Position numbers and translations under genes: made by a program. A stretch of DNA of 64,000 nt, from assembly GCA_947475245.1 (NCBI GenBank), contig CANJLW010000009.1, positions 85,870 to 149,869 on the forward strand. The letters are read 5' to 3'. The first letter of the stretch is position 1; the number at the start of each line of letters is the position of its first letter. This DNA is from Acetobacteraceae bacterium. Its GTDB lineage: Bacteria > Pseudomonadota > Alphaproteobacteria > Acetobacterales > Acetobacteraceae. This document shows positions 45,827 through 54,647 of the stretch, piece after piece. The notes below the pieces were generated by a model. The model saw only the letters and a program-made list of their open reading frames with translations, had not been told where the DNA came from and did no database searches.

Positions 45827-46597
45827 TCAATCCTCGGGTTCCCCGGAAACCGGTGTTTTGCCGAAGCCGATGATCATCCCGGTGATCTCGCCGACAGCAG
45901 CTGCGGTTTCCGCGGCGCTCACACCCTTCGCGACCAGCGTCACACCGTTTCCGGTTGGCCGGTAAAATGGGTAACTGCCGATATCGAGGTTAGGGTAACG
46001 CTGCTGGATGGCGCTGAGCGGATCGGCCAGCAGGCCTTCCGGTAAACCGACGACGTGGACCGAGCGTGATTCGACTTTTTGTCCGCCTTGCAGCCGCGGA
46101 GCGAGCCATTCGAACATTGATTGCATGACCCGAGGCACCCCGGCCATGACGTAAACGTTGTCCATCTGAAAGCCTGGAGCAACGGACATCGCGTTGTCGA
46201 TCAACGCTGCACCGCGCGGCATTGTGCCCATGCGCTGTCTGGCGGCATTGAACTCGCCGGGCTTATAGGCCTTTTCCATCCGAGCCCAAGCAACCGGATG
46301 CGGCTCCCAAGGAACCCCGAATGCCTTCGCGATGCATTCGCTGGTGATGTCGTCGTGCGTCGGGCCGATGCCGCCGGTGGTGAACACATAGTCGAAGTTC
46401 CGCCGCACCTCGTTCACCGTATCGACGATGGTCTTCTCAATATCCGGAATCACCCGAACTTCGCGAAGCGGTATGCCCAATTCGCCAAGCCCCTTGGCCA
46501 AATAGCGGATGTTCAGGTCCTGAGTACGGCCGGACAGCACTTCATTGCCGATTACCAATAGGCAGGCGGTGGGATTTTTGGTCGCTGCCATGTTCAT
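45827..46597 (-). CDS. CinA-type molybdopterin-binding domain protein (competence/damage-inducible protein A family)
   Basis: A 256-residue protein comprising only the MoaB/Mog-like N-terminal domain of CinA. The motif TTGGIGPTHDDITSECIAKAF is the family hallmark, with VIGNEVLSGRTQDLN at the N-terminus. The C-terminal nicotinamide-nucleotide amidase domain is absent, so pyridine-nucleotide deamidation is unlikely. A second ATG two codons later (46591) has a better-placed AAGGA. It converges on ompW and lies six bases downstream of the next gene. Confidence 0.88.
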   Translation of the reverse strand: MNMAATKNPTACLLVIGNEVLSGRTQDLNIRYLAKGLGELGIPLREVRVIPDIEKTIVDTVNEVRRNFDYVFTTGGIGPTHDDITSECIAKAFGVPWEPHPVAWARMEKAYKPGEFNAARQRMGTMPRGAALIDNAMSVAPGFQMDNVYVMAGVPRVMQSMFEWLAPRLQGGQKVESRSVHVVGLPEGLLADPLSAIQQRYPNLDIGSYPFYRPTGNGVTLVAKGVSAAETAAAVGEITGMIIGFGKTPVSGEPED

Positions 46598-46603
46598 GGG
46601 TCC

Positions 46604-47674
46604 TTAAAGAAAGTCGCGCAAAAGCGGGATCAGTGGCTTGTCCGCGGGGGGCATGGCGTATTCGTCGAGTTGACGAGCACGCACCCAAGCGAGTGTTTGG
46701 CCTTCCTTGGCAGTCGGTACGCCCTTCCACCGTCGGCACAGATATAGTGGCATAAGCAGATGAAACCGCTCGTATGCGTGGGAGGCGAAGGCGAACGGCG
46801 CGAGGCATGATGCGGTCACGTCGATGCCGAGTTCTTCCCGCAACTCTCGGATGAGCGCAACCTCCGGCGTTTCGCCGGGATCGAGCTTACCGCCGGGAAA
46901 CTCCCAAAGTCCGGCCATTTTCTTGCCCTCGGGCCGGCGGGCCAGCAACACCCGTCCATCGGTGTCAACCAGGGCGCAGGCCGCGACCAATAACAGCGGC
47001 TTTTCGCCAGGTTCCGTCACCGCGACCTCCATGTGCCCAAAAATATCCTCTCGTTCGGCGCCGAATTGCCAGGTTGGCCGTTCGGTACCGAGTGCTACGG
47101 ACCAAGCCGTGCCTTCGCCGGTTTGCCGAAACCCGACTCGCCGCAGCACTGCCGCCGACGATGGATTGTCGGTCGCCACATCCGCCCGGAGCCGATCAAT
47201 GGGCAGGTTCGCGAGGCTCCAACTGACAAGTCGCGATACCGCTTCGGTCGCGACGCCATGGCCCCAAAACCTTCGGCCGACCCAGTATCCCAGATTGCCG
47301 GTCCGGCTCGCCGCGTCGATGCGAATGCTGACGACGCCCAGCAGCATCTCGACATTGCCTTCGGTGCCAGTGATGGCAGCGTAGCAGGCTGTGCCGCTTT
47401 CCATCTCTCGCGCGGTAGCAGCGATGAATTCGTCCGCAAGGCTGCGCGGATAGGGGAAGGGTACGACGGCGAGGGTGCGGACCACGTCCCAGTCGTTTAT
47501 GAGGTTATGCAGCGCATCGGCGTCTTCCGGGCGCGGTCGACGTAGCACCAGCCGTTCGGTGCGCAGCGTCGAGAGGCCCGCTAAAGCGCCGTCCGTCAGC
47601 AGCGGCTCGGCCTGAGCGGCAACCGTGCGCTTTCGTCTGGCGGGCTTTGGCGTGGAAACGCGATTGGTGGTCAT
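46604..47674 (-). CDS. GNAT acetyltransferase-Nudix hydrolase fusion
   Basis: A 356-residue two-domain protein. Residues about 35-205 form a GNAT-fold acetyltransferase of the ribosomal-protein type (LRTERLVLRRPRPEDADAL, with the CoA-binding region FWGHGVATEAVSRLVSW). Residues about 225-356 form a MutT-like Nudix domain with the complete box GKLDPGETPEVALI-RELREELGI. This suggests a nucleotide-pool cleansing or CoA-type hydrolase linked to an acetylase. The ATG at 47674 is chosen; no clear ribosome-binding site is visible. It is followed by the CinA-domain gene. Confidence 0.87.
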   Translation of the reverse strand: MTTNRVSTPKPARRKRTVAAQAEPLLTDGALAGLSTLRTERLVLRRPRPEDADALHNLINDWDVVRTLAVVPFPYPRSLADEFIAATAREMESGTACYAAITGTEGNVEMLLGVVSIRIDAASRTGNLGYWVGRRFWGHGVATEAVSRLVSWSLANLPIDRLRADVATDNPSSAAVLRRVGFRQTGEGTAWSVALGTERPTWQFGAEREDIFGHMEVAVTEPGEKPLLLVAACALVDTDGRVLLARRPEGKKMAGLWEFPGGKLDPGETPEVALIRELREELGIDVTASCLAPFAFASHAYERFHLLMPLYLCRRWKGVPTAKEGQTLAWVRARQLDEYAMPPADKPLIPLLRDFL

Positions 47675-47864
47675 GAATGGGTCATCGATACCGTGATCGT
47701 CGGGCCGGGGAGCAGACTGGCAAAGTGGCCCAGCCGACGAGTCGCGCGCAAGGGTGGACGGCAAGCACGCGTTCGATGATTGCTACCGGTCGTGATCGTC
47801 GCTGAACACTGGACGTCGAAGCCGTGACGGGCCACCGTCGGGGAAAATGCAGGAGGAACGCGCT

Positions 47865-48689
47865 ATGCAACTCGGTGTCCATTTACCTCATATTGGTCGC
47901 AAGGCCGGACCTGGCTCAATCCGCCGATGCGCCGAACAGGCCGAGGCCTTGGGTTTCGCCGATGTATGGGTCAGCGAACACATCATCGTGCCAAAGGACG
48001 GCGGGTATCCTCCGTCGCCGAACTTCTGGGACCCGTTGATGACCCTTGCCTGGGCTGCTGCCGCCACCTCGCGCGTGCGACTCGGGACATCGGTCCTTGT
48101 CCTTCCCCTGCGCCATCCTCTGCCCTTGGCGAAGGAACTGGCCACGCTGCAAAACCTGTCGGAAGGACGTCTGATCCTGGGCGGTGGCGTTGGCTGGCTG
48201 GAAGCGGAGTTCGACGCCCTCGGCGTGCCGTTTAATGAGCGTGGTCGTCGCATGGACGAAGGAATCGCCATGATGAAGGCTGTCTGGAACGACGACCCCG
48301 TGACCTTCCCAACGAAGTATATCGCGGCATCGATCACCGGTATGCGTTCCCAACCCCAACCGGTCACGCCGATCCCCATCTGGATCGGCGGCGGGTCCGA
48401 CGCGGCGTTTCGCCGAGCCTGCCGGCTGGATGGATGGCATGGCAGTCGCGTTAAATCGGAACAGGCGGCGGCTGTCGTCGCGCGCTTCCGCGCGGAACGT
48501 CCAGACGAGGCATTCACGATCTCACTGCGCATCAACATCAACGCCAACAATGTCGATGAAACGCGCTCGGCCCTGGCGGCATACAAGGCGGCGGGGGTCC
48601 AACACGTGATGGCCGCACCGGAAGATCGCGATATCGACGTTTACATGAAAACCGTTGAACGCTTTTGGCGTGCCGGAGAAGGTTTGTAG
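47865..48689 (+). CDS. luciferase-like (LLM class) flavin-dependent oxidoreductase
   Basis: A 274-residue bacterial luciferase-fold protein of the TIGR03619-type F420/FMN group. Typical stretches are MQLGVHLPHIG, LGFADVWVSEHIIVP, RVRLGTSVLVLPLRHP and GRLILGGGVGWLEAEFDALG. Such enzymes oxidise or reduce organic substrates with reduced flavin or F420. The ATG at 47865 has AGGAGG eight bases upstream. It lies upstream of a CoA transferase, and both are on the same strand with an overlap-sized gap of 76 bases. Confidence 0.86.
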   Translation: MQLGVHLPHIGRKAGPGSIRRCAEQAEALGFADVWVSEHIIVPKDGGYPPSPNFWDPLMTLAWAAAATSRVRLGTSVLVLPLRHPLPLAKELATLQNLSEGRLILGGGVGWLEAEFDALGVPFNERGRRMDEGIAMMKAVWNDDPVTFPTKYIAASITGMRSQPQPVTPIPIWIGGGSDAAFRRACRLDGWHGSRVKSEQAAAVVARFRAERPDEAFTISLRININANNVDETRSALAAYKAAGVQHVMAAPEDRDIDVYMKTVERFWRAGEGL

Positions 48690-48765
48690 TTCAACGGTCA
48701 CGGATGCGGTTGGCGGATGCGCCCATCCATTTTATGATTCACGGACAGACCAAGGGGACGGAGCA

Positions 48766-49962
48766 ATGGACTACCACGCCGCTTTTGCGGGCATGAAAGT
48801 GATCGACCTGACGGGCGGCGTCGCCGGCCCGTCCTGTGCCATGATGCTGGGGCAGCATGGAGCGGACGTGATCAAGGTTGAAACCCCGCATGCCGGCGGC
48901 GACTGGTCGCGGATTCTGGGACGCACCTACGAGGATCACTCCGCTTTCTCGATCTATGGCACGATGGGTAAGCGCAGCGTCGCGCTCGACCTGAAGACGC
49001 CGGAAGGCAAGGAGGTCCTCTGGCGTCTGATAAAAGGAGCGGATGTCTTCATGGAAGGCTTACGCCCGGGCACGATGGATCGCCTGGGCTTCGGCTACGA
49101 TGCTGTCAGCGCGCATGAGCCGGGCATTCTGTATTACTCGATCTCCGGCTTCGGGCAGACCGGACCGTTGGCGGCGCGTCCCGCGATGGATCCGGTGTTG
49201 CAAGCGTTCATCGGCATCGTCAACGAGAACCGTGGGGAGCACGACAACCATCCCCACCGCATTGCCATCTCTCTCATCGACATGTTCACCGGTCTGCTCG
49301 GGTTTCAGGCGATCGCCACGTCGCTCTATGTGCGGCGCGAGCAAACCGTCAAAAAGGGACGGTATCTGGAAGCCAGCCTGATGCAAGGCGGCGCGATGCT
49401 ATCGGTTATCCGAATGATCGCGCAGTATCTGGAACGCGGGCAGGCGCAGCGAACCAGCATGCCGAACGGTGTGTTCGATACCGAAGACGGTCAGCTAAAC
49501 ATCACCATGGTGCGCCCGACCGACTGGCCGACCTTCTGCGATGCCATCCAACGGAACGACCTGCTGGAAGACCCGCGCTTCTCGACCCATGCAGCGCGTG
49601 GCAAGAACCTCGACGAACTCTACACGGTCATTCGCCCGATCTTCAAAACCTGGAAGACGGCCGACATAGCCAAACGGTTCACCGAGCGGAACCTTATGAA
49701 CGGCAAGGTGAATACGTACGAGGAATTCCTGCGAGAGGAACAGGTTGCGGCCACAGGCATCATCTCGTGGCTGACGCAGCCGGGCGTGCCTGAACCTATT
49801 CCTATGCCGAACATCCCGGGCTTGCCGCCGCTGGAAAGTGGGACGAAGCGCGCTCACGCTCCGCGCCTGGGAGAGCATACGCGCGAAGTGCTGACCGAGT
49901 ACGGCTATAGCGACGCCGAAATCGCGGCGCTGTTCGAACGGAAGATCGCCGGCGGGCCGTAA
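48766..49962 (+). CDS. CaiB/BaiF family CoA transferase
   Basis: A 398-residue family III CoA transferase. It contains VIDLTGGVAGPSCAMMLGQHGADVIKVETP-type N-terminal motif (split here for length: VIDLTGGVAGPSCAMML then GADVIKVE), YYSISGFGQTGPLAARPAMDPVLQA and the catalytic aspartate in ISLIDMFTGL. It moves CoA between acids. The ATG at 48766 is used; the open frame starts earlier. It sits between the luciferase-like oxidoreductase and the MFS transporter, consistent with activation of an imported acid. Confidence 0.88.
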   Translation: MDYHAAFAGMKVIDLTGGVAGPSCAMMLGQHGADVIKVETPHAGGDWSRILGRTYEDHSAFSIYGTMGKRSVALDLKTPEGKEVLWRLIKGADVFMEGLRPGTMDRLGFGYDAVSAHEPGILYYSISGFGQTGPLAARPAMDPVLQAFIGIVNENRGEHDNHPHRIAISLIDMFTGLLGFQAIATSLYVRREQTVKKGRYLEASLMQGGAMLSVIRMIAQYLERGQAQRTSMPNGVFDTEDGQLNITMVRPTDWPTFCDAIQRNDLLEDPRFSTHAARGKNLDELYTVIRPIFKTWKTADIAKRFTERNLMNGKVNTYEEFLREEQVAATGIISWLTQPGVPEPIPMPNIPGLPPLESGTKRAHAPRLGEHTREVLTEYGYSDAEIAALFERKIAGGP

Positions 49963-50086
49963 ACCGTCCGGCGAAGCCGCTCTTGGTACCTTCCCTCGGG
50001 GCAGCCATGCCCGACACACAATCGTTTTGTTCGCCCGGCGCATGATGTTTCTCCTATAAGTGCCGGGACGAGGAGAAGGACCAAGC

Positions 50087-51370
50087 ATGACGCCGACCCA
50101 TTTCGCCAGATTTTGCTCTGGCCGTGTCAACTATGCCTGGGTCGTGCTGATTGTGGTCTTTGTTGCCATGCTGTCGGCAGTCGGCGTCCGCGCCGCGCCG
50201 GGCGTGATGATCGTGCCGTTGCAGCGAGCATTCGGTTGGGATAGCGCCACCATTTCCGGCGCCGTCTCGATCAATATCATCCTGATGGGACTGCTGGGGC
50301 CGTTCCTGACGGGATTGATGCAGATCGTCGGAATGAAGCGCACCATGATGGGGTGCTTGATCATCCTGATGACAGGCACGGGCCTGTCTTTCTTCATGAC
50401 CGAGCCTTGGCAATTGTTCCTGACCTGGGGATTGATGGTCGGAATAGGGTCTGGCGGTGCCGCTGTCGGAATGGCCGGCGCGGTGGCGAATCGTTGGTTC
50501 GCGCAGCGCACCGGTCTTGCCATGGGGCTGCTGACTTCGGCCAACGCGGCTGGGCAATTGATTTTCCTGCCTCTGTTGGCGGTGATGGCGGATCGCTATG
50601 GCTGGCAAGGGGTCTCGATCGGCGTAACGGTCGGCATCGCGGCCGTGCTGCCATTGGTTTGGATGCTGCTGCCTGAATCGCCCGCTAAGGTCGGTCTGCC
50701 TGCCTATGGTTCGACCGTTGTGCGCGCGCCTGAAATCTCCGCCGGCGGCAATCCTGTTTCCGTTGCGTTCGGAGCGCTGAGCCGAGCATCGAAGTCGATG
50801 GATTTTTGGCTGTTGTGCGTGACGTTTGGGATTTGCGGGTTGTCCACCAATGGGCTGATCAACACGCACATGATCGCTTACTGCTCGGATAATGGCATCG
50901 CGACATTTGACGGCGCATCGATCCTGGCGGTTATCGGTGTATTCAGCCTGATCGGCTCCGCGGCGTCGGGTTGGTTGTGCGACCGCTATAGCCCGCGTGT
51001 CCTGCTCTTTTGGTACTATGGTCTGCGTGGGCTTTCACTGGTCATCATACCCTTTACCTCGTTCGACTCTGTCAGCCTCGCGATATTCGCGATTTTCTAT
51101 GGCCTCGACTGGGTTGCGACCGGGCCGGCGACCTTTGCCTTGACGAACGAGGTGTTCGGCCGTCGTGATGCTCCTGTCGTCATGTCCTGGGTCTTTGCCG
51201 CGCATCAGGTCGGTGGTGCCTTGGCGGCCTTCGGCGCGGGCGCTGTGCGTGACGTCGCGGGCAGCTACCTCCTGGCGTTCCTGGCCAGCGGATTGGCCTG
51301 TTTGGCCGCGTCGTTGTTGGTCCTGCGTGTCACTCCACGCTCAAAGGTTGCGCCTGTCGCAGCCGAATAG
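50087..51370 (+). CDS. MFS transporter (oxalate/formate-antiporter-like group)
   Basis: A 427-residue major facilitator with about twelve membrane helices. The first helix is NYAWVVLIVVFVAMLSAVG, and the inter-helix loop RFGR-type motif A is weak. The sequence APGVMIVPLQRAFGWDSATISGA is typical of OxlT-like monocarboxylate MFS members. The start has AGGAGAAGGA about five bases upstream. Its substrate is unknown; the adjacent CoA transferase and aldo/keto reductase suggest a carboxylic acid or sugar acid. Confidence 0.86.
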   Translation: MTPTHFARFCSGRVNYAWVVLIVVFVAMLSAVGVRAAPGVMIVPLQRAFGWDSATISGAVSINIILMGLLGPFLTGLMQIVGMKRTMMGCLIILMTGTGLSFFMTEPWQLFLTWGLMVGIGSGGAAVGMAGAVANRWFAQRTGLAMGLLTSANAAGQLIFLPLLAVMADRYGWQGVSIGVTVGIAAVLPLVWMLLPESPAKVGLPAYGSTVVRAPEISAGGNPVSVAFGALSRASKSMDFWLLCVTFGICGLSTNGLINTHMIAYCSDNGIATFDGASILAVIGVFSLIGSAASGWLCDRYSPRVLLFWYYGLRGLSLVIIPFTSFDSVSLAIFAIFYGLDWVATGPATFALTNEVFGRRDAPVVMSWVFAAHQVGGALAAFGAGAVRDVAGSYLLAFLASGLACLAASLLVLRVTPRSKVAPVAAE

Positions 51371-51469
51371 GTTCCTTGTCTCCTGCCTTTCGGGCGCGGT
51401 CCCGCTCTGGTAACGGTGGCATCAACGCCGCCGCGGACGGTCGCGCGGATTGTCGGAGGAAACATATCA

Positions 51470-52483
51470 ATGTCCCAATGGGAAACGCGCCAGGTCGGTC
51501 GGACCGAGCTGAGAGTCACGACGATTGGTCTTGGAACCGCCACCATGGGCGGCAGCCGTATTCCGGTCACTCGGGCCGAGGGTGAGGCCATTGTCGATGC
51601 CGCCTGGAACGCGGGCGTGCGCTATGTCGACACCGCCCCGTTCTATGGTGTGGGCGCGGCGGAACACCGGGTCGGTGATGCGCTTCGCGACCGACCTCGT
51701 AATGAATGGGTCTTGTCGACCAAGGTCGGTCGCCTGTTACGACCCAGCACGAAAGCGGGAGCCAGTCCAAGCGCCGACGGACGGCTTGCGCCCATGCCGT
51801 TCGACGTCCTGTACGATTACTCCTATGACGCCATCATGCGCTCGGTGGAGGACAGTTATCAGCGCCTGGGGTTAGCGAAAATCGATATCCTGTACGTCCA
51901 CGATATCGGCGTTTATCAGCATGGCCCCGAGACGAACGCGATCCATATCAAAGCCCTGCGTGAGAGCGGCTACAAAGCCCTCGACGAACTGCGTCGTAAC
52001 AAGGTCGTCTCGGCGATCGGTATCGGCGTGAATGAAAAGGAAGTCCTGATTGAGGCGTTGGGTTTTGGCGACTGGGACGCGTTCTTGTTGGCCGGCCGTT
52101 ACACGTTGCTCGAACAAGGTCCGCTCGATGATCTGCTGCCGATGTGCGCGGCGCGCGGCACGTCGATCGTGGTCGGCGGGCCGTTGAATTCAGGAATCCT
52201 TGCCGGCCGCGATACCTGGAACTATGCAACCGCTCCGGCCGAGGTCGTCGAGCGGGTCAAGAAGCTGCAGGCTGTGTGCGATGCGCATAACGTGCCGCTG
52301 CCGGCTGCCGCGCTGCAATTCCCGCTTGCCCATCCCGTCGTGTGCGCGATCATTCCCGGTCCTCGGACGGCGGCCGAGTTCGATCAGAATCTTCCGTTGT
52401 TCAGGCAGGCAATCCCCGCCGGCCTTTGGTCCGACCTGCGATCCGCGGGGTTGCTGCACCCGAACGCGCCGACGCCTGCGTAA
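51470..52483 (+). CDS. aldo/keto reductase
   Basis: A 337-residue NAD(P)-dependent reductase of the aldo/keto reductase family (D-threo-aldose/L-fucose dehydrogenase group). It has RVTTIGLGTATMGG, YVDTAPFYGVGAAEHRVG with the catalytic tyrosine and aspartate, LSTKVGR with the lysine, and the C-terminal PGPRTAAEFDQNL. The ATG at 51470 is preceded by GGAGGAAAC. It ends at a strong terminator. Confidence 0.9.
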   Translation: MSQWETRQVGRTELRVTTIGLGTATMGGSRIPVTRAEGEAIVDAAWNAGVRYVDTAPFYGVGAAEHRVGDALRDRPRNEWVLSTKVGRLLRPSTKAGASPSADGRLAPMPFDVLYDYSYDAIMRSVEDSYQRLGLAKIDILYVHDIGVYQHGPETNAIHIKALRESGYKALDELRRNKVVSAIGIGVNEKEVLIEALGFGDWDAFLLAGRYTLLEQGPLDDLLPMCAARGTSIVVGGPLNSGILAGRDTWNYATAPAEVVERVKKLQAVCDAHNVPLPAAALQFPLAHPVVCAIIPGPRTAAEFDQNLPLFRQAIPAGLWSDLRSAGLLHPNAPTPA

Positions 52484-52490
52484 TCCAGAC

Positions 52491-52529
52491 CCCGCCCCCA
52501 TCGGATCATGCCGAGGGGGCGGGAAATTT
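52491..52529 (+). terminator. terminator between the aldo/keto reductase and binding-protein genes
   Basis: CCCGCCCCC (52491-52499) pairs with GGGGGCGGG (52515-52523); the stem extends inward through TCGG/CCGA to an ATCATG loop, with one bulged A. It is followed on the plus strand by AAATTTT. It probably ends both converging transcripts. Confidence 0.82.
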
Positions 52530-54572
52530 TCAGGACTTGAAATACCAGGTTTCGGGGTGGGAATTGCCGGGTGTGCGGCAATGCTGCGCGTAGCAGACCC
52601 GCGCGGCGATGTTGCCCAGTCGGTTGCTGACGAGTCGAACACCCATTCCGCCCGGTGACTGTCCGGCAGTGCCGATGCCGATCTGCTGATCGATCAGAAT
52701 CTTCCAGATTTCCTGGGCGTTCTTCGTCCGCTCCGGCGCTTTCAGGCTGGCTGCCGCGCTGAACAGCTCCCAAATTTTCAGGATGTTCGGATCGTCCGGC
52801 TTCGTGCCCTGCGCGCCGCCGCTGACGAAGTACTGGGCGTACTCCGGGCCCATGAAGGCTTCCGTCGCGTCGACAGGAATGGCATGGCGCGGGAACAGGT
52901 ACAGGAGTTCCGTCCCGCCATTGTTCCAGATGAAAATATGATGCTCGTTGTTACGTACCCGGGTAAACGCCAGGTTCCGTTCCAACTCGCGCACATCCGC
53001 CTGGATGCCGATCTTTTGCCATTGGTTGGCAACCATTTCGGCCATCTTCGGGTACGGCATAAATGCTGATACCGCGAGTATCTGGATACGCAGCCGTTCG
53101 CCGTTATCGGTACGCACTCGGAATCCTTGTGGATCCTTCTTCGACAGGCCGATCTTATCCAGCAGTTCGTTCGCCTGTTTGACGTCCAGTACCGACCACT
53201 TCTTCCGCCACTCCTTCCCGGGATTGTGCGGCATCGCCTCGCTTGGTGCGATTGATCCGGTGGTGCCGATGCCCAGCCAGAACGTTTCGTTCAGCTGCTC
53301 CCGATCGATACCCATCGACAGGGCGCGCCGGAAATCGGCGTTGGTCAACCATTTGCGGATTTCGGGATCGGCCTTGAAGCTCAGATTCGCGTGCAGCAGG
53401 AAATCCGTGCCGGCGAAGCTCAGGTCCAGGTGGACCTTGTAGTTGCCTTTGGCCTGGTTATCCAAAATGACCGGCAATTTCGCCAGATCGATGTGGCGTT
53501 CCTGCAGGTCGTATTCGCCGGCCATCGCGCGCAGGTTGATCACCTCAAGATCCTGCACCAGCGACAACTGGACCTTATCGATGTAAGGCAACTGGTTCCC
53601 CGCCGTATCGACAGCGTAGTAGAACGGGTTGCGCTCCAGCAGCCAGACCGGGGTGTTGATTGGCTGGACCGTCTTCCATGGCCCCAGCGTCGGCAGTTCC
53701 GGATTCAGCGACCAGTCCTTTTTGAAGTGCAGGAATTGCACCCAGTTTTCAAACCCCGCCGCCTTCGCCTTGGCATTGCATTCGTCGACCGACGAGTACT
53801 TCGGCAGGAACTGCTTCAGGTAGTGCCCCGGCGAATAGGCGCCGAAGCTGAATTTTTGCGCCTGTCGCACCGACTGGCCACCGCCCAGCAGCGTGTCGCC
53901 CGCCATGATCTCTTCGAGCAGATAGTACGGCACATCGAATTCGAACCGTACGGTGGTTTCATCAACCTTGACGATCCGCCCCGGCTTGCCCTGCGGCTGC
54001 ATGTCGGCGATCGGTGTGGGGACGATTTCCTTGTTGCCGTACAGGTCCTCGAACCAAAAAATGAAATCGTCGGCGGTGAACGGATGTCCGTCCGACCAGC
54101 GCATCCCTTTGCGCAGGTGGATCGTATAGGTCTTGCCATCCTCGCTCAGATCGTACGACTTCGCGACCGACGGCACGATCTTGCTGCCATCCGCGCTCCA
54201 GAAAAAAAGTTTGTCGGTCGAGTTGATGCGGTTTGCATTCTCCACATCCCCCGGACCCGTGAATGCTCGGCGCCACGTCCCGCCGTACTTGCCGATCTCG
54301 TTCAGCGGTTGCCACACCATCGGTTCGGTCGGCACGCGTTGCGCCACCGGAGGCAACTTGCCGGCCTTGACCAGCTCCGCCAGCATCGGTGCTTCTTGAA
54401 AGGCCTTGGGCATTTTGCCGGGATCGAGGATCATCGTCGGCCCTTGGACCTCTCCGACCAAGCCGGATGCCGACAGATCGGCGGCTTCGGCGGCGGCGGT
54501 GGTCAGCAGTTCCATTGCCGCGGGACTCGCGGCCAGGGCGCCCAGCACGGATCGGCGTGACAAATGCGGCAT
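52530..54572 (-). CDS. ABC transporter substrate-binding protein, family 5 (peptide/opine/nickel type), orphan
   Basis: A 680-residue periplasmic protein. The N-terminus carries a Tat signal (SRRSVLGALAA) with cleavage near residue 30. Family-5 features include SYDLSEDGKTYTIHLRKGMRWSDGHPFTADDFIFWFED and the RRALSMGIDREQLNETFW block. It is longer than typical DppA (about 500), as seen for some oligopeptide or polyamine-related members. No family-5 permease or ATPase lies nearby. The upstream gene, 75 bases away on the same strand, encodes a FAD amine oxidase. Confidence 0.87.
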   Translation of the reverse strand: MPHLSRRSVLGALAASPAAMELLTTAAAEAADLSASGLVGEVQGPTMILDPGKMPKAFQEAPMLAELVKAGKLPPVAQRVPTEPMVWQPLNEIGKYGGTWRRAFTGPGDVENANRINSTDKLFFWSADGSKIVPSVAKSYDLSEDGKTYTIHLRKGMRWSDGHPFTADDFIFWFEDLYGNKEIVPTPIADMQPQGKPGRIVKVDETTVRFEFDVPYYLLEEIMAGDTLLGGGQSVRQAQKFSFGAYSPGHYLKQFLPKYSSVDECNAKAKAAGFENWVQFLHFKKDWSLNPELPTLGPWKTVQPINTPVWLLERNPFYYAVDTAGNQLPYIDKVQLSLVQDLEVINLRAMAGEYDLQERHIDLAKLPVILDNQAKGNYKVHLDLSFAGTDFLLHANLSFKADPEIRKWLTNADFRRALSMGIDREQLNETFWLGIGTTGSIAPSEAMPHNPGKEWRKKWSVLDVKQANELLDKIGLSKKDPQGFRVRTDNGERLRIQILAVSAFMPYPKMAEMVANQWQKIGIQADVRELERNLAFTRVRNNEHHIFIWNNGGTELLYLFPRHAIPVDATEAFMGPEYAQYFVSGGAQGTKPDDPNILKIWELFSAAASLKAPERTKNAQEIWKILIDQQIGIGTAGQSPGGMGVRLVSNRLGNIAARVCYAQHCRTPGNSHPETWYFKS

Positions 54573-54647
54573 CGTCGTCTCCCAGGATTTATGTTGCCTC
54601 AATCATACAGAACCCGCTTCGCGGCGACCAGTATCGATGGGTCGGCG

